In this document: piece by piece, positions 10,280 to 18,623 of the stretch
Layout: the number at the start of each line of letters is the position of its first letter
Numbering within the stretch: the stretch's first letter is position 1
Origin: Pseudomonas fluorescens
GTDB taxonomy: Bacteria > Pseudomonadota > Gammaproteobacteria > Pseudomonadales > Pseudomonadaceae
Assembly: GCF_902498195.1 (NCBI RefSeq)
Contig: NZ_CABVIY010000002.1
Span: 1,089,502-1,153,501 of the forward strand
Direction: 5' to 3'
Length of the DNA stretch: 64,000 nucleotides
The notes under the pieces: model-generated
The model's input: the letters and a program-made list of their open reading frames with translations, nothing else
Databases searched by the model: none
Told to the model about the DNA's origin: nothing
Made by a program: the position numbers and the translations under genes

Positions 10280-11047
10280 ATGTCTGCCTTGGTTGATCGG
10301 TTGGTGGCCCATGTCCTGGGCCTGGAAGTTCGTTTGCTGGCCTGTCAGGCACGCTTGAGTGCCCGCACCGATCCGGAGGCCTTGCACGACCTGCGTACCA
10401 CGGTGCGCCGGTTGCGCAGCCTGCTCCGGCCGCTGCGCGGCTTGCCCGGCGTGGAACAGCTGGAAACGGCGGCCTCCGGCGTCGGCGAGCTGACCACGCC
10501 GCTGCGTGATCGTGAAGTGCTGGCGGCGTATCTGCTCCAGCACGGCCAACTCGACGCCGCGCAACGGCGCATGGCGCAGATGGCCCAAGCCTATCTGGCC
10601 GTGGCGACCAGTACCGAACTTGCGCAGTTGCTGCTGATCCTCGACGCCTTTCCGCGCTTTTTACGGGCGGCCCAGCGTCAAGGGTTGCTCAAGGGCCTGG
10701 GCAAGCACATCGAAAAGCGCCTGGCCAAACAGTGGAAGAAACTCGACCAAGCCCTGCACGATCCCGCCCATGACCGTCATCGTTTGCGCTTGCTGATCAA
10801 GCGTGTGCGCTATGGCATCGAAGCCTATCCCGAGCTGGACCGTTTGCCGAAAGCGGCGGTGCCCAGGCTGAAATCGGCCCAGGGCGCCTTGGGCGACTGG
10901 CACGATTGCTGGCAATGGCTGGCCAGGGCCGAAGTGGAAGCGGATCTGCAGCCCTGTGTCGGCGTCTGGAAAACCACCATGGCCGAGGCTGAACAACGCG
11001 CCGACCGAGTCCTCGACAAACTCGACAAGGCCTGCTTCAAATCCTGA
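10280..11047 (+). CDS. CHAD domain-containing protein
   Basis: The 255-residue protein has the alpha-helical CHAD domain, with the conserved histidine and basic residues in HDLRTTVRRLRSLLRPLRG and a second set in HRLRLLIKRVRYGIEA. CHAD domains bind polyphosphate and associate with polyphosphate granules; here no CYTH triphosphatase domain is fused. The ATG at 10280 follows an AGGGAG ribosome site and is preferred over a GTG at 10259. A family-A REP pair follows immediately downstream. Confidence 0.82.
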   Translation: MSALVDRLVAHVLGLEVRLLACQARLSARTDPEALHDLRTTVRRLRSLLRPLRGLPGVEQLETAASGVGELTTPLRDREVLAAYLLQHGQLDAAQRRMAQMAQAYLAVATSTELAQLLLILDAFPRFLRAAQRQGLLKGLGKHIEKRLAKQWKKLDQALHDPAHDRHRLRLLIKRVRYGIEAYPELDRLPKAAVPRLKSAQGALGDWHDCWQWLARAEVEADLQPCVGVWKTTMAEAEQRADRVLDKLDKACFKS

Positions 11048-11066
11048 GAACACCACAGATCAAAAA

Positions 11067-11156
11067 TGTGGGAGCGGGCTTGCTCGCGAAGGCGGTGTGC
11101 CAGCCAACATCATTATCGACTGACACGCCCTCTTCGCGAGCAAGCCCGCTCCCACA
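11067..11156. repeat. inverted REP pair, family A
   Basis: TGTGGGAGCGGGCTTGCTCG is mirrored about 45 bp later by CGAGCAAGCCCGCTCCCACA, between the CHAD gene and the thioesterase gene. Confidence 0.88.
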
Positions 11157-11281
11157 GGGTTTTGTGTTTGGCATGAATACAGTGCGGCTCATCTGTCAGT
11201 GCATTTGGCCGGAATACGCCCTGTACAGCCTCCGACGGCTGGTTAACATCCCTTCAATCTTTTTCTGTCCCAGAGGTTTCC

Positions 11282-12079
11282 ATGCGCTTTTCTGATCTGC
11301 TCGACGCCGTGCGCCGCCAGCCGCTGGAGCTGTCTATCCCGGCGGGATGGGCGCAAGGGCGCGCCAGCTTCGGTGGCCTGGTGGCTGCCTTGCAGTACGA
11401 GGCCATGCGCGCGAAAGTGCCGGCGGATCGTCCGGTGCGCTCGCTGGCGATCACCTTCGTTGGCCCGGTCGAACCGGAAGTGCCGGTCAGTTTCGAGGTC
11501 GATGTGCTGCGCGAAGGCAAGGCGGTCAGCCAGGTGCTCGGCCGGGCTGTGCAGAAGGGCCAGGTGGTGACCTTGATCCAGGGCAGTTTCGGCGCCTCGC
11601 GCCCTTCGGAAGTCGCGGTGAGGGCGGAACCGGTTCCCGAGATGAAACATTGGGACGACTGCCATGAACTGCCCTTCATCGAAGGCGTGATCCCGGAGTT
11701 CATGCGGCACCTGTCAATGCGCTGGAGTGTCGGCGGGTTGCCATTCTCCGGCAACACATCGCGGCAGATGGGCGGCTGGGTGCGCTTGCGGGGCGATGTG
11801 AAGGAAGAGGCGATCAGCGAGGCGCACATCCTGGCGCTGGTGGACGCCTGGCCACCGGCCGTGATGCCGTATCTGAAAAAACCGGCCATGGGCAGCACGC
11901 TGACCTGGACCATCGAATTCGTTCAGCCATTGCTCGAACTGAGCACCCTGGACTGGTGCAAATACCTCGTCGAAACCGAGCACGCCGCCGACGGCTATGG
12001 CCACGCAGCCGCCAAGCTGTGGGACGAGGAAGGCCGGCTGATCGCCATGAGCCGGCAAACGGTGACCGTCTTTGCCTGA
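11282..12079 (+). CDS. acyl-CoA thioesterase family protein (double hot-dog, TesB-like)
   Basis: The 265-residue protein looks like two hot-dog halves. The first half has RASFGGLVAALQYEAM and PVRSLAITFVGPVEP. The second carries AHILALVDAWPPAVMPY, TLTWTIEFVQP and the terminal strand EEGRLIAMSRQTVTVFA, as in the TesB/4HBT_3 family. Members hydrolyse acyl-CoA thioesters in the cytosol; chain-length preference is not visible. It ends exactly where the convergent DUF962-like gene ends, with no gap between the two stop codons. Confidence 0.78.
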   Translation: MRFSDLLDAVRRQPLELSIPAGWAQGRASFGGLVAALQYEAMRAKVPADRPVRSLAITFVGPVEPEVPVSFEVDVLREGKAVSQVLGRAVQKGQVVTLIQGSFGASRPSEVAVRAEPVPEMKHWDDCHELPFIEGVIPEFMRHLSMRWSVGGLPFSGNTSRQMGGWVRLRGDVKEEAISEAHILALVDAWPPAVMPYLKKPAMGSTLTWTIEFVQPLLELSTLDWCKYLVETEHAADGYGHAAAKLWDEEGRLIAMSRQTVTVFA

Positions 12080-12445
12080 TCAATGACGACGGTGGCGCTC
12101 ACGCCAGGCGCGCCACCAGCCACCACTGAGGAAAAATCGCGGAAAGGTCAGGAACTGCTCGACCAGCAGGCGCGATACCGCATCCTTGCGATCACTGAAC
12201 GGCTCGGAGGCTTGCGCCTCCATGCTGTGACCGTGACGTTGCAAACCCAGCGCGGCAATCACGCCGATGACACCGATGGCAAAGTTCGCCAGATTCAGGC
12301 CGAACACCCCGGAAACAATCAGCAGAAACGCCACGATAAACAGCGGCACGGCAATCAGGTGCAGCACCAGATTGGTCGGGTGCTGATGATTGTTCGGGTA
12401 GGCACGCCATTGCCAGGCGGGGAGGTTGGGGTGACGTTTGCCCAT
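12080..12445 (-). CDS. DUF962/Mpo1-like small membrane protein
   Basis: A 121-residue protein beginning MGKRHPNLPAWQWRAYPNNH. It has an HxHPTN motif and two or three hydrophobic segments (LVLHLIAVPLFIVAFLLIVS and the FAIGVIGVIAALGLQ region), then a GHSMEA motif. The H..PTN and GH signatures suggest the DUF962/Mpo1-like family, some of which are iron-dependent dioxygenases of 2-hydroxy fatty acids. This assignment is by pattern only. The start at 12445 has AGGA eight bases upstream; in-frame ATGs at 12466 and 12475 are alternatives. Confidence 0.6.
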   Translation of the reverse strand: MGKRHPNLPAWQWRAYPNNHQHPTNLVLHLIAVPLFIVAFLLIVSGVFGLNLANFAIGVIGVIAALGLQRHGHSMEAQASEPFSDRKDAVSRLLVEQFLTFPRFFLSGGWWRAWRERHRRH

Positions 12446-12575
12446 GATGCTGATCCTCGAATCCATGTTGAACACATGCTTGAAGAATAGGCCTGGACAA
12501 TGCGGGCGGCGAATCGAGGTTGGCTATCGCAGCGATAGGGGTCATGTTCGGCGTTGATGTTGATTGAGCCGACGT

Positions 12576-12640
12576 CTTCGCGAGCAAGCCCGCTCCCACA
12601 GTTGGAATGCATTCCAGCTGTGGGAGCGGGCTTGCTCGCG
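12576..12640. repeat. inverted REP pair, family A
   Basis: CTTCGCGAGCAAGCCCGCTC is mirrored by GAGCGGGCTTGCTCGCG at 12624-12640. It ends about 10 bp from the stop of the chemoreceptor gene. Confidence 0.87.
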
Positions 12641-12649
12641 CAGAGGCCC

Positions 12650-14131
12650 TTACAGCTTGAGCTGCCCGATGGCCTTGCTCAATTCCCCTGCCAACACCGC
12701 CAACTCATGGCTGGTGGTCGCCGATCCGACGGTCTGCCGCACCGTGTTCTCGGTCACATCGCGAATGCTCACCACTGCCCGGTTCATTTCCTCCGCCACC
12801 TGGCTCTGCTGCTCGGCCGCCACCGCGATCTGGGTATTGCTTTCGCGCATCTGCGCCACCGCCCCGGTGATCTGCGCCAGCGCCGCGCCGGCCTCTTGCG
12901 CCTGTTGCACGCAGTCGTCGGCCTTGAACGAGCTCTCCTGCATGAAGTCCACCGCGTCCCGGGTTCCGGCCTGCAACGCCGAGACCATCACAGTGATTTC
13001 GTCGGTGGAGGCCTGCACACGCTTGGCCAGGTTGCGCACCTCATCGGCGACCACCGCAAACCCGCGCCCCATTTCACCGGCCCGCGCCGCTTCAATCGCC
13101 GCGTTCAGCGCCAGCAGATTGGTCTGTTCGGCGATGCTGTGGATCACATTGACCACGCCATTGATCTTCTGGCTGTCCTCGGCCAGGCGCTGAATCATCT
13201 CGGCGGTCTGCTGCACCCCGGTGGACAACCCGGCAATCGACCGCTGTACACGCAACACTACGTCCTGCCCGCTGCCCGCCAGGCTATCGGCCGATTGCGA
13301 AAGGTCGCGGGTGGCGCCGGCGTGCTGGGCGATGTGGTAGACGGTGGCGGTCATTTCATTGATCGCCGTGGCGGCCTGATCGGTTTCGCTTTGCTGGCCC
13401 AGCATGCCGTGGCGCACTTCATTCATGCTCGACGCCAGCCGCGCGGCGCCGTCATCCAGTTGGCGGGCGGTGCTGGCGACGGTGTTGACCACCCGTTGAT
13501 AGCCCGCCTGCATGGCGTTGAAGGCGTTGGCCATCTGCCCGACTTCATCGTTGCCCGCCAGGGGCACGCGGGCCGAGAGGTCACCGGTTTTCTCGACGTG
13601 CAGCATGACGTCTTTCAAGGTGTTGAGCTGGCTGAGCAGGAAGCGGATCAACAACTGCGAGGCGCCGAGCATCGCCAGCATCAGGATGAGTACCGCGACC
13701 GCGTAGTTGACGAAGCGCTCGCCGAACACCTGGCTCAGGCTCGGGCCATGGGCAATCACGGCGATCCGTTGACCGTCCGCGCGGCTGAAGACCTCGGCGC
13801 CGATGAGCAGGTTGTCGCCAAAAAACGGCAGGTCGTTGAGTTCGACCCAGCCGTTGGCGCCGCCCGGTCCTGTCAGGGGTTGCCCATTGAGCAGGGGCGG
13901 CTGTCCAGGATTGAACGTCAGCAGGTTCTCGGCCTTGGGCAAAGGCTGTCCCGCGGGCCAGGCCTGAAGCAAACGCGCCTGGGCCTGGGCCGATGCCTGT
14001 GCGGCGTGGTGGCGGGCCTGTTGTTCGAGCTGCACGGCATACAGCACCAGCAGCAGCGTGGTGACGAAGGCGACGGCATTCACCGCCCAGAATTTGTACT
14101 TCAGCGAGATATTGCTAAGCCAGGCACCCAT
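12650..14131 (-). CDS. methyl-accepting chemotaxis protein
   Basis: A 493-residue chemoreceptor. One membrane helix lies near the N-terminus ([20 protein letters not shown]) and a second follows a periplasmic domain of only about 120 residues ([20 protein letters not shown]). A HAMP domain follows ([20 protein letters not shown]). The long cytoplasmic signalling coiled coil carries the invariant hairpin tip [14 protein letters not shown]. It would relay a ligand signal to CheA/CheW. I do not recognise the periplasmic domain. No CheR-binding pentapeptide is seen at the C-terminus. The ATG at 14131 is chosen because it begins with [15 protein letters not shown]; a TTG at 14167 is possible. Confidence 0.92.
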   Translation of the reverse strand: MGAWLSNISLKYKFWAVNAVAFVTTLLLVLYAVQLEQQARHHAAQASAQAQARLLQAWPAGQPLPKAENLLTFNPGQPPLLNGQPLTGPGGANGWVELNDLPFFGDNLLIGAEVFSRADGQRIAVIAHGPSLSQVFGERFVNYAVAVLILMLAMLGASQLLIRFLLSQLNTLKDVMLHVEKTGDLSARVPLAGNDEVGQMANAFNAMQAGYQRVVNTVASTARQLDDGAARLASSMNEVRHGMLGQQSETDQAATAINEMTATVYHIAQHAGATRDLSQSADSLAGSGQDVVLRVQRSIAGLSTGVQQTAEMIQRLAEDSQKINGVVNVIHSIAEQTNLLALNAAIEAARAGEMGRGFAVVADEVRNLAKRVQASTDEITVMVSALQAGTRDAVDFMQESSFKADDCVQQAQEAGAALAQITGAVAQMRESNTQIAVAAEQQSQVAEEMNRAVVSIRDVTENTVRQTVGSATTSHELAVLAGELSKAIGQLKL

Positions 14132-14237
14132 GGAGGTCTTCTCTGATAGCGGAAACAGTTTTGGCAAGGTGCCATTATTGTGCCGCTATTCAGGTGTTCG
14201 GGCGTTGATATGGGTCAATGAGCGAACACATTCCAAA

Positions 14238-14327
14238 TGTGGGAGCGGGCTTGCTCGCGAATGCGGTTTAACATTCACCGTCGAAGTTGGCTGACACGAC
14301 GCCTTCGCGAGCAAGCCCGCTCCCACA
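14238..14327. repeat. inverted REP pair, family A
   Basis: TGTGGGAGCGGGCTTGCTCG and its mirror sit between the chemoreceptor start and the tatD stop. The right arm ends 12 bp from the tatD stop codon. Confidence 0.88.
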
Positions 14328-14339
14328 TGGGATCTGTGT

Positions 14340-15149
14340 TTACTCGGGAAGAGTGGGCAACCCGTAAAACGCCCGCGCACAGGCCGTGGTGTGCGCCGCC
14401 AGGTCGTCCTCGGACTCCCCGCGATGCAAGGCCACCTCGCGCAACACTTCAGTCAGGTACGCCGGTTCGTTACGCCCATTCTTCGGCTTGGGCCGCAGGC
14501 TGCGCGGCAGCAGGTACGGCGCATCGCTTTCGAGCATCAGGCGCCCGCGCTTGATCTCTTTCACCAGCGGATGCAGATGGGTGCCCCGGCGCTCGTCGCA
14601 GATCCAGCCCGTAATGCCGATGTGCAAGTCCATGTCCAGGTAGCTGAACAACGCCTTTTTTTCCCCGGTGAAGCAATGCACCACGGCGGCCGGCAGTTGA
14701 TCGCGGTAGTCGCGCAGGATCTCCAGCAGACGCTGACTGGCATCGCGCTCATGCAGGAACACCGGCATCTGCAACTCGACCGCCAGCGCCAGATGTTCTT
14801 CGAGGACTTTTTCCTGTTGCGGGCGCGGCGAGAAGTCGCGGTTGAAATCCAGGCCGCATTCACCCACGGCAACGACGCTTGATTCCTTCAGCAGACCGCG
14901 CAGCTGTCGGGCGCTGTCGGCGTTCCAGTCGCTGGCCGCGTGGGGGTGGATGCCGGCGGTGGCGAACAGCCGTTGCCCGCTTTCATCCAGTTGTCGACAC
15001 AGTTCCAGCGCCTGCTCGCTGCTCTCGACATGGGTGCCGGTGAGCACCAGCTGGCAGACCCCGGCGGCATAGGCGCGGTCGAGTACCGCCTGGTGTTTGT
15101 CGGCAAAACTGGGGTTGGTCAGGTTGACGCCGATATCGATGAGTTGCAT
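14340..15149 (-). CDS. tatD: TatD family metal-dependent nuclease
   Basis: The 269-residue protein matches the TatD-proper branch: [12 protein letters not shown] at the N-terminus, then [49 protein letters not shown] and [13 protein letters not shown]. These His, Glu and Asp residues bind the two metals of the TIM-barrel amidohydrolase fold. TatD enzymes are cytosolic DNases/3'-5' exonucleases with roles in DNA repair; they are not part of the Tat translocase. The gene stands alone, with no tatABC beside it. Confidence 0.9.
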   Translation of the reverse strand: MQLIDIGVNLTNPSFADKHQAVLDRAYAAGVCQLVLTGTHVESSEQALELCRQLDESGQRLFATAGIHPHAASDWNADSARQLRGLLKESSVVAVGECGLDFNRDFSPRPQQEKVLEEHLALAVELQMPVFLHERDASQRLLEILRDYRDQLPAAVVHCFTGEKKALFSYLDMDLHIGITGWICDERRGTHLHPLVKEIKRGRLMLESDAPYLLPRSLRPKPKNGRNEPAYLTEVLREVALHRGESEDDLAAHTTACARAFYGLPTLPE

Positions 15150-15396
15150 GGTGCTACCTCGGACCCAAGGCCGGAAAGCATATCAGAGCTGTAGATTTAG
15201 AAGAAAAACCAAGAACTACAACGAGTTATAGCTGTCTTCTGAGCCGCGCCCCTGGGCTGCGTGCGGGGCAGGATGGTCAAGGTGCCATCACTGTGCCAGT
15301 CTTTCGCACTTTTTCAGCGCTCCAGGCGCTGTGTTTCAGTCATTTGGATGGCATGAAAAAACTCATGTGGTCGCCCGAATTCTTTCCGGAGAGTGG

Positions 15397-16818
15397 ATGA
15401 TTCGTCCCTCGGTTTTGCTACTGCTGTGTTGTTCGTTGCTGCTGCCGATGTCGGCGGTTGCACGCCTGCCCGGGCCCCTGCAAGCCGTACCGGCGGCCAA
15501 GGTGCGCGACCTGACGGAGATCCGCAGCAGTCGAGTGCTGCGCGTGCTGGTCAATCAGAGCCGCAACAGCTCCGGCGAAGTCCAGGGCCAGGCCATCGGT
15601 GTCGAATACCACCGTTTGCGCGCCTTCGAGCAATACCTCAACGGCCACGCCCGTGACGGTCAGGAAATCACCCTCAAGATCATCCCCAAGGCCAAGGATC
15701 AGCTGCTCGGCGCGTTGCAGCGCGGGGAGGGCGACCTGGTGGCCCCCGGCGAATTGCTCGACCTGCGAGCGGGCTACGCGGTCAGCACCAGCGAGCCGAT
15801 TGCCAGCAACATCCCGCTGGTGCTGGTGGGGATCAAGGGCGAACGCCGCTACACCCGCCTCGAACAACTCTCGGGCAAGACCCTGGCCCTGCCCACGGGG
15901 AGCGCCGCCGGGGATGCCGTCAGCCAGATCAATCAGAAACTCGCCCTGCACAAACTGCCGCCGATCAATATCGAGTGGGTCGACCCGAGCCTGGCGGTCG
16001 AGGACGTGCTGGAGATGGTCCAGGGCGGGATTTTTCACCTGACCATCGTCGAACAGCCGATTGCCGAACGCTGGGGCAAGATCCTGCCGAAACTGCGTTT
16101 CGACAAGCAGGTGCTGATCAGTGAGCCGGGCGAGGAATATTGGTTTGTCCGCCGTGATGCGTCGATGCTGCGCGCCAGCATCGATCGCTTCCTCACCGGC
16201 TACAAAAAACCATCGGACCAGGACGCGGCTTTCCTGCGGATCTATCGGCGCCTTTATCAAGTGCACTATCCCTTGGCCAAGGCCGACCGCCAGCGTCTGG
16301 AAAAGCTGCGGCCGGTGCTGCAGAAACACGCGGATGCCCAGGGCATGGACTGGCTGAACCTGGCGGCGCTGGCATTCAAGGAGTCGGCCCTGCAACCCAA
16401 GGCGCGCAGCGGTGGCGCTCCGACCGGCCTGATGCAGATCACGCCGGCGGCGGCGCAACGCGTGGGGGTCAACAATATTCAGGAACTCGATGCCAATGTG
16501 CAGGCCGGGGCCAAATACCTGGCGATGATCCGTCGCAAGTTTTTCGCCAGCCCCAAGCTCAATGAGCGCGAGCGCATGGCGTTTGTGCTGGCGGCCTACA
16601 ACATCGGGCCGGAACGGGTTCAGGGGATGCGCGCCGAGGCGCGGCGGCGGGGCTTGAACCCCAACCAGTGGTTTTTCCAGGTCGAGCGTATCGCCATGGA
16701 GCAGGTGGGAATGGGACCTGTCAGCTATGTTAATAGCGTGAACAAGTACTACCTGGCGTTCGATCGGGAGCGGGAGTCGTTGGAGCCCCAAGGGCAGAAG
16801 GTCGCCCTTCGCAAATGA
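15397..16818 (+). CDS. MltF-like membrane-bound lytic transglycosylase with solute-binding domain
   Basis: The 473-residue product has a signal peptide (MIRPSVLLLLCCSLLLPMSA), a periplasmic solute-binding-protein-like domain (about residues 40-270) and a C-terminal SLT goose-lysozyme-like domain. The SLT domain carries the catalytic glutamate in ALAFKESALQPKA and the GLMQITPAAA and AAYNIGPERV motifs. This order is that of MltF, which cleaves peptidoglycan with 1,6-anhydro product formation and is gated by the binding domain. The ATG at 15397 follows GGAGAG; an upstream in-frame ATG at 15331 would place 22 residues before the signal peptide. It could be an MltF paralogue, so no symbol is given. 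Confidence 0.85.
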   Translation: MIRPSVLLLLCCSLLLPMSAVARLPGPLQAVPAAKVRDLTEIRSSRVLRVLVNQSRNSSGEVQGQAIGVEYHRLRAFEQYLNGHARDGQEITLKIIPKAKDQLLGALQRGEGDLVAPGELLDLRAGYAVSTSEPIASNIPLVLVGIKGERRYTRLEQLSGKTLALPTGSAAGDAVSQINQKLALHKLPPINIEWVDPSLAVEDVLEMVQGGIFHLTIVEQPIAERWGKILPKLRFDKQVLISEPGEEYWFVRRDASMLRASIDRFLTGYKKPSDQDAAFLRIYRRLYQVHYPLAKADRQRLEKLRPVLQKHADAQGMDWLNLAALAFKESALQPKARSGGAPTGLMQITPAAAQRVGVNNIQELDANVQAGAKYLAMIRRKFFASPKLNERERMAFVLAAYNIGPERVQGMRAEARRRGLNPNQWFFQVERIAMEQVGMGPVSYVNSVNKYYLAFDRERESLEPQGQKVALRK

Positions 16819-16921
16819 TCGAATAATCTGAAGTGTTATAGCGATTATTTCGGCTTTTAATATTATGTTTACTGATTAGTATGGCGACCAACCAACACAC
16901 ACTCACAATGGATGACACAGC

Positions 16922-17356
16922 ATGAGCACACTGATCAACAAGGTTCTGTTTACCCGCGCTGGCTACGGCCTGACTGTTCTGCGAATTTTCGTCGGCATCA
17001 TCTTCGCTGCCCACGGCTCGCAGAAACTCTTCGGGGCATTCGGTGGCTACGGCCTGGCCGGCACCGCGCAGTACATGGAAAGCATCGGCCTGGCACCGGG
17101 CTACCTGATGGCGACGCTGGCGGGCGGTACCGAGTTCTTCGCCGGCCTGGCATTGATCATTGGCCTGCTGGTTCGCCCGGCGGCCCTGGGCCTGACCTTC
17201 CTTTCCCTGGTGGCAATCTTTTCGGTGCACATCAGTAACGGTCTGTTCATGGCCAACAACGGTTATGAATTCGCCCTGGCCTTGCTCGGTGGCAGCATCG
17301 CGGTACTGATCGAAGGCGCTGGCAAACTGTCCGCCGACCGTGCCATCGCGGGTTGA
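16922..17356 (+). CDS. DoxX family membrane protein
   Basis: A 144-residue, four-helix membrane protein with the DoxX signatures VLRIFVGIIFAAHGSQKLFG near the N-terminus and GGTEFFAGLALIIGL in the middle. DoxX proteins are quinone-linked or redox-associated inner-membrane proteins, often linked to oxidative stress. The exact role here is unknown. It is preceded by an AT-rich promoter-like stretch (16819-16900). The AlgU-like promoter of the next gene lies just 14 bp after its stop codon. Confidence 0.85.
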   Translation: MSTLINKVLFTRAGYGLTVLRIFVGIIFAAHGSQKLFGAFGGYGLAGTAQYMESIGLAPGYLMATLAGGTEFFAGLALIIGLLVRPAALGLTFLSLVAIFSVHISNGLFMANNGYEFALALLGGSIAVLIEGAGKLSADRAIAG

Positions 17357-17370
17357 TCGACAGGTTTGGC

Positions 17371-17397
17371 GAACGTTTCCCTGCACGCGGCCTCAAA
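17371..17397 (+). promoter_or_regulatory. AlgU-like ECF promoter (copy 1 of 3)
   Basis: GAAC at 17371-17374 is followed after 18 bp by TCAAA at 17393. The AlgU/RpoE consensus is GAACTT-N16-TCTGA, which gives the same GAAC-to-TC distance. The same arrangement occurs upstream of the next two small genes. Confidence 0.5.
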
Positions 17398-17430
17398 GCT
17401 TCAAACCCCTTGAAGAATGCGAGGCACGCC

Positions 17431-17898
17431 ATGACAGCGAAAACCAAAGGCAAGGACGTTAAACGTCACCGGGCATCACCCTTCGTACTGCCTGCCTTGA
17501 TTTTCGGGCTCCTGCTCACCCCGCTGGCGATGGCCGCCGGTGACGGCACCGCCGCCGTCGGCGGAGGGCTCGGCGGAGCACTGGGCAACGTGGTCGGCGG
17601 GCAAATGGGCGGCAGTACCGGCGCTGCGATTGGCGCCGGTGTCGGTGGCGCGGCGGGTAGCGCGGTCGGCGCGCCCAAGGGCAGCCGAACCGAAGCGGCG
17701 TTGGGCGGTGGCTTGGGCTCGGCGGGCGGTTCGGTGATCGGCAATAGCCTCGGCGGGTCCACCGGTTCGACCATTGGCGCGGGTCTTGGCGGCGCGGCGG
17801 GTGGTGCGGTCGGCAACAACCTGGGCACTGACAATGGCAACTCCCATTCCGGTGGCGGCCACAAACACAAGCACAAACACCGCAACAAACATCGCTGA
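17431..17898 (+). CDS. glycine-zipper protein with His/Lys-rich tail
   Basis: The 155-residue product has a basic N-terminus, a hydrophobic signal (VLPALIFGLLLTPLAMAAGD) and a long Gly/Ala/Ser/Val glycine-zipper region made of repeats such as GGSTGAAIGAGVGGAAG. The tail is His/Lys-rich (GGGHKHKHKHRNKHR). Glycine-zipper domains pack in membranes, and the tail could bind metal or anionic surfaces; both are inference. The ATG at 17431 follows GCGAGGCACGCC. A longer frame from 17353 would run through the promoter. A terminator follows at 17920. No specific function is known to me. Confidence 0.75.
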   Translation: MTAKTKGKDVKRHRASPFVLPALIFGLLLTPLAMAAGDGTAAVGGGLGGALGNVVGGQMGGSTGAAIGAGVGGAAGSAVGAPKGSRTEAALGGGLGSAGGSVIGNSLGGSTGSTIGAGLGGAAGGAVGNNLGTDNGNSHSGGGHKHKHKHRNKHR

Positions 17899-17919
17899 GT
17901 CGGCACCGCCGACAGCACA

Positions 17920-17946
17920 AACCCGGCCACGCGCCGGGTTTTTCGT
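17920..17946 (+). terminator. intrinsic terminator after the glycine-zipper gene
   Basis: AACCCGGC-CACGC-GCCGGGTT followed by TTTCG forms an 8-bp GC-rich stem with a T-run. It separates the glycine-zipper gene from the next small gene. Confidence 0.85.
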
Positions 17947-17965
17947 TTTCGTCTGTCGGACGCCG

Positions 17966-17992
17966 GAACGTTTGATCGCAGGGCGTCTCGAA
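17966..17992 (+). promoter_or_regulatory. AlgU-like ECF promoter (copy 2 of 3)
   Basis: GAAC at 17966-17969, an 18-bp gap, then TCGAA at 17988. The leader from here to the start codon also resembles the leader of copy 1, including GCGAGGCA(C/T)GCCATGAC around the ribosome site. Confidence 0.5.
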
Positions 17993-18026
17993 CTTCATAC
18001 ACCCCTGAAAAAGTGCGAGGCATGCC

Positions 18027-18215
18027 ATGACGCCGGAAACCGAAGGCAAAGAACAAAAAGGCCCCAGCGGCCTGCCGTTTATCAACGATCCGGGCAATGA
18101 AGATCCGGGGTCGTTGATGGATGACGCGACGGTGCCGCTCAACGATTCGGACGATGCCGGTGACGTCGGCAATCTCGAGTTTGAAGATGAGGATGAAGAC
18201 GCAGAGGACGACTGA
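18027..18215 (+). CDS. small, very acidic protein of unknown function
   Basis: A 62-residue hydrophilic peptide without cysteines or hydrophobic segments. It begins MTPETEGKEQKGPSGLPFIN and ends in an acidic run (EFEDEDEDAEDD). It is predicted to be intrinsically disordered and strongly negatively charged. The start follows GCGAGGCATGCC, and the gene has its own terminator upstream and an AlgU-like promoter, which supports it being real. I do not recognise the family. A stress-related role is only suggested by the promoter. Confidence 0.65.
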   Translation: MTPETEGKEQKGPSGLPFINDPGNEDPGSLMDDATVPLNDSDDAGDVGNLEFEDEDEDAEDD

Positions 18216-18234
18216 CCGATTGTCCGCCGGATCG

Positions 18235-18261
18235 AACGCGTGGATCGCGCCTGCCTCGAAA
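18235..18261 (+). promoter_or_regulatory. AlgU-like ECF promoter (copy 3 of 3)
   Basis: GAAC at 18235-18238, an 18-bp gap, then TCGAA at 18257. Spacing is identical to the two copies upstream. It lies 40 bp before the ATG of the next short gene. Confidence 0.5.
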
Positions 18262-18300
18262 TGACAGGGCCTGCCCTTCAGGCTCGCTGAGAGGTGATGT

Positions 18301-18480
18301 ATGAACGCTGATCCGAAAGATACCGACACCGATGAAACCCCGGAGTATCCGCTGCCTTCACCGACCGATCCCTTGAGCCGCGATCAGCGGCCATCGGAGG
18401 ATGATGCCGGGGTTGAACAGGTTCCCAATGAAGATGCCAAGCGCACGGATGTTGAGGCAACTCCCCAGGATCCGAGTTGA
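18301..18480 (+). CDS. short acidic, proline-rich protein of unknown function
   Basis: A 59-residue frame starts MNADPKDTDTDETPEYPLPS and ends VEATPQDPS. It is rich in Asp, Glu and Pro, lacks cysteine and hydrophobic segments, and is probably disordered. The start follows GAGAGGTGATGT, a strong ribosome site with good spacing. It falls in a group of small genes with matching promoters. It is small enough to be missed by gene callers. No function can be assigned. Confidence 0.6.
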   Translation: MNADPKDTDTDETPEYPLPSPTDPLSRDQRPSEDDAGVEQVPNEDAKRTDVEATPQDPS

Positions 18481-18623
18481 TTGTGGTTATTGGAGAGGAG
18501 CCCTGGATTTTGCCCGTTGCTCTCTGCCAGCCGCGCTCGCTATGCTGCTGAAACCTTTAATCCATCATCGGGCCGGCCGTACTCGAACCGCCCGGGATGC
18601 CATTGAAAAACGGATCAGAAGCG

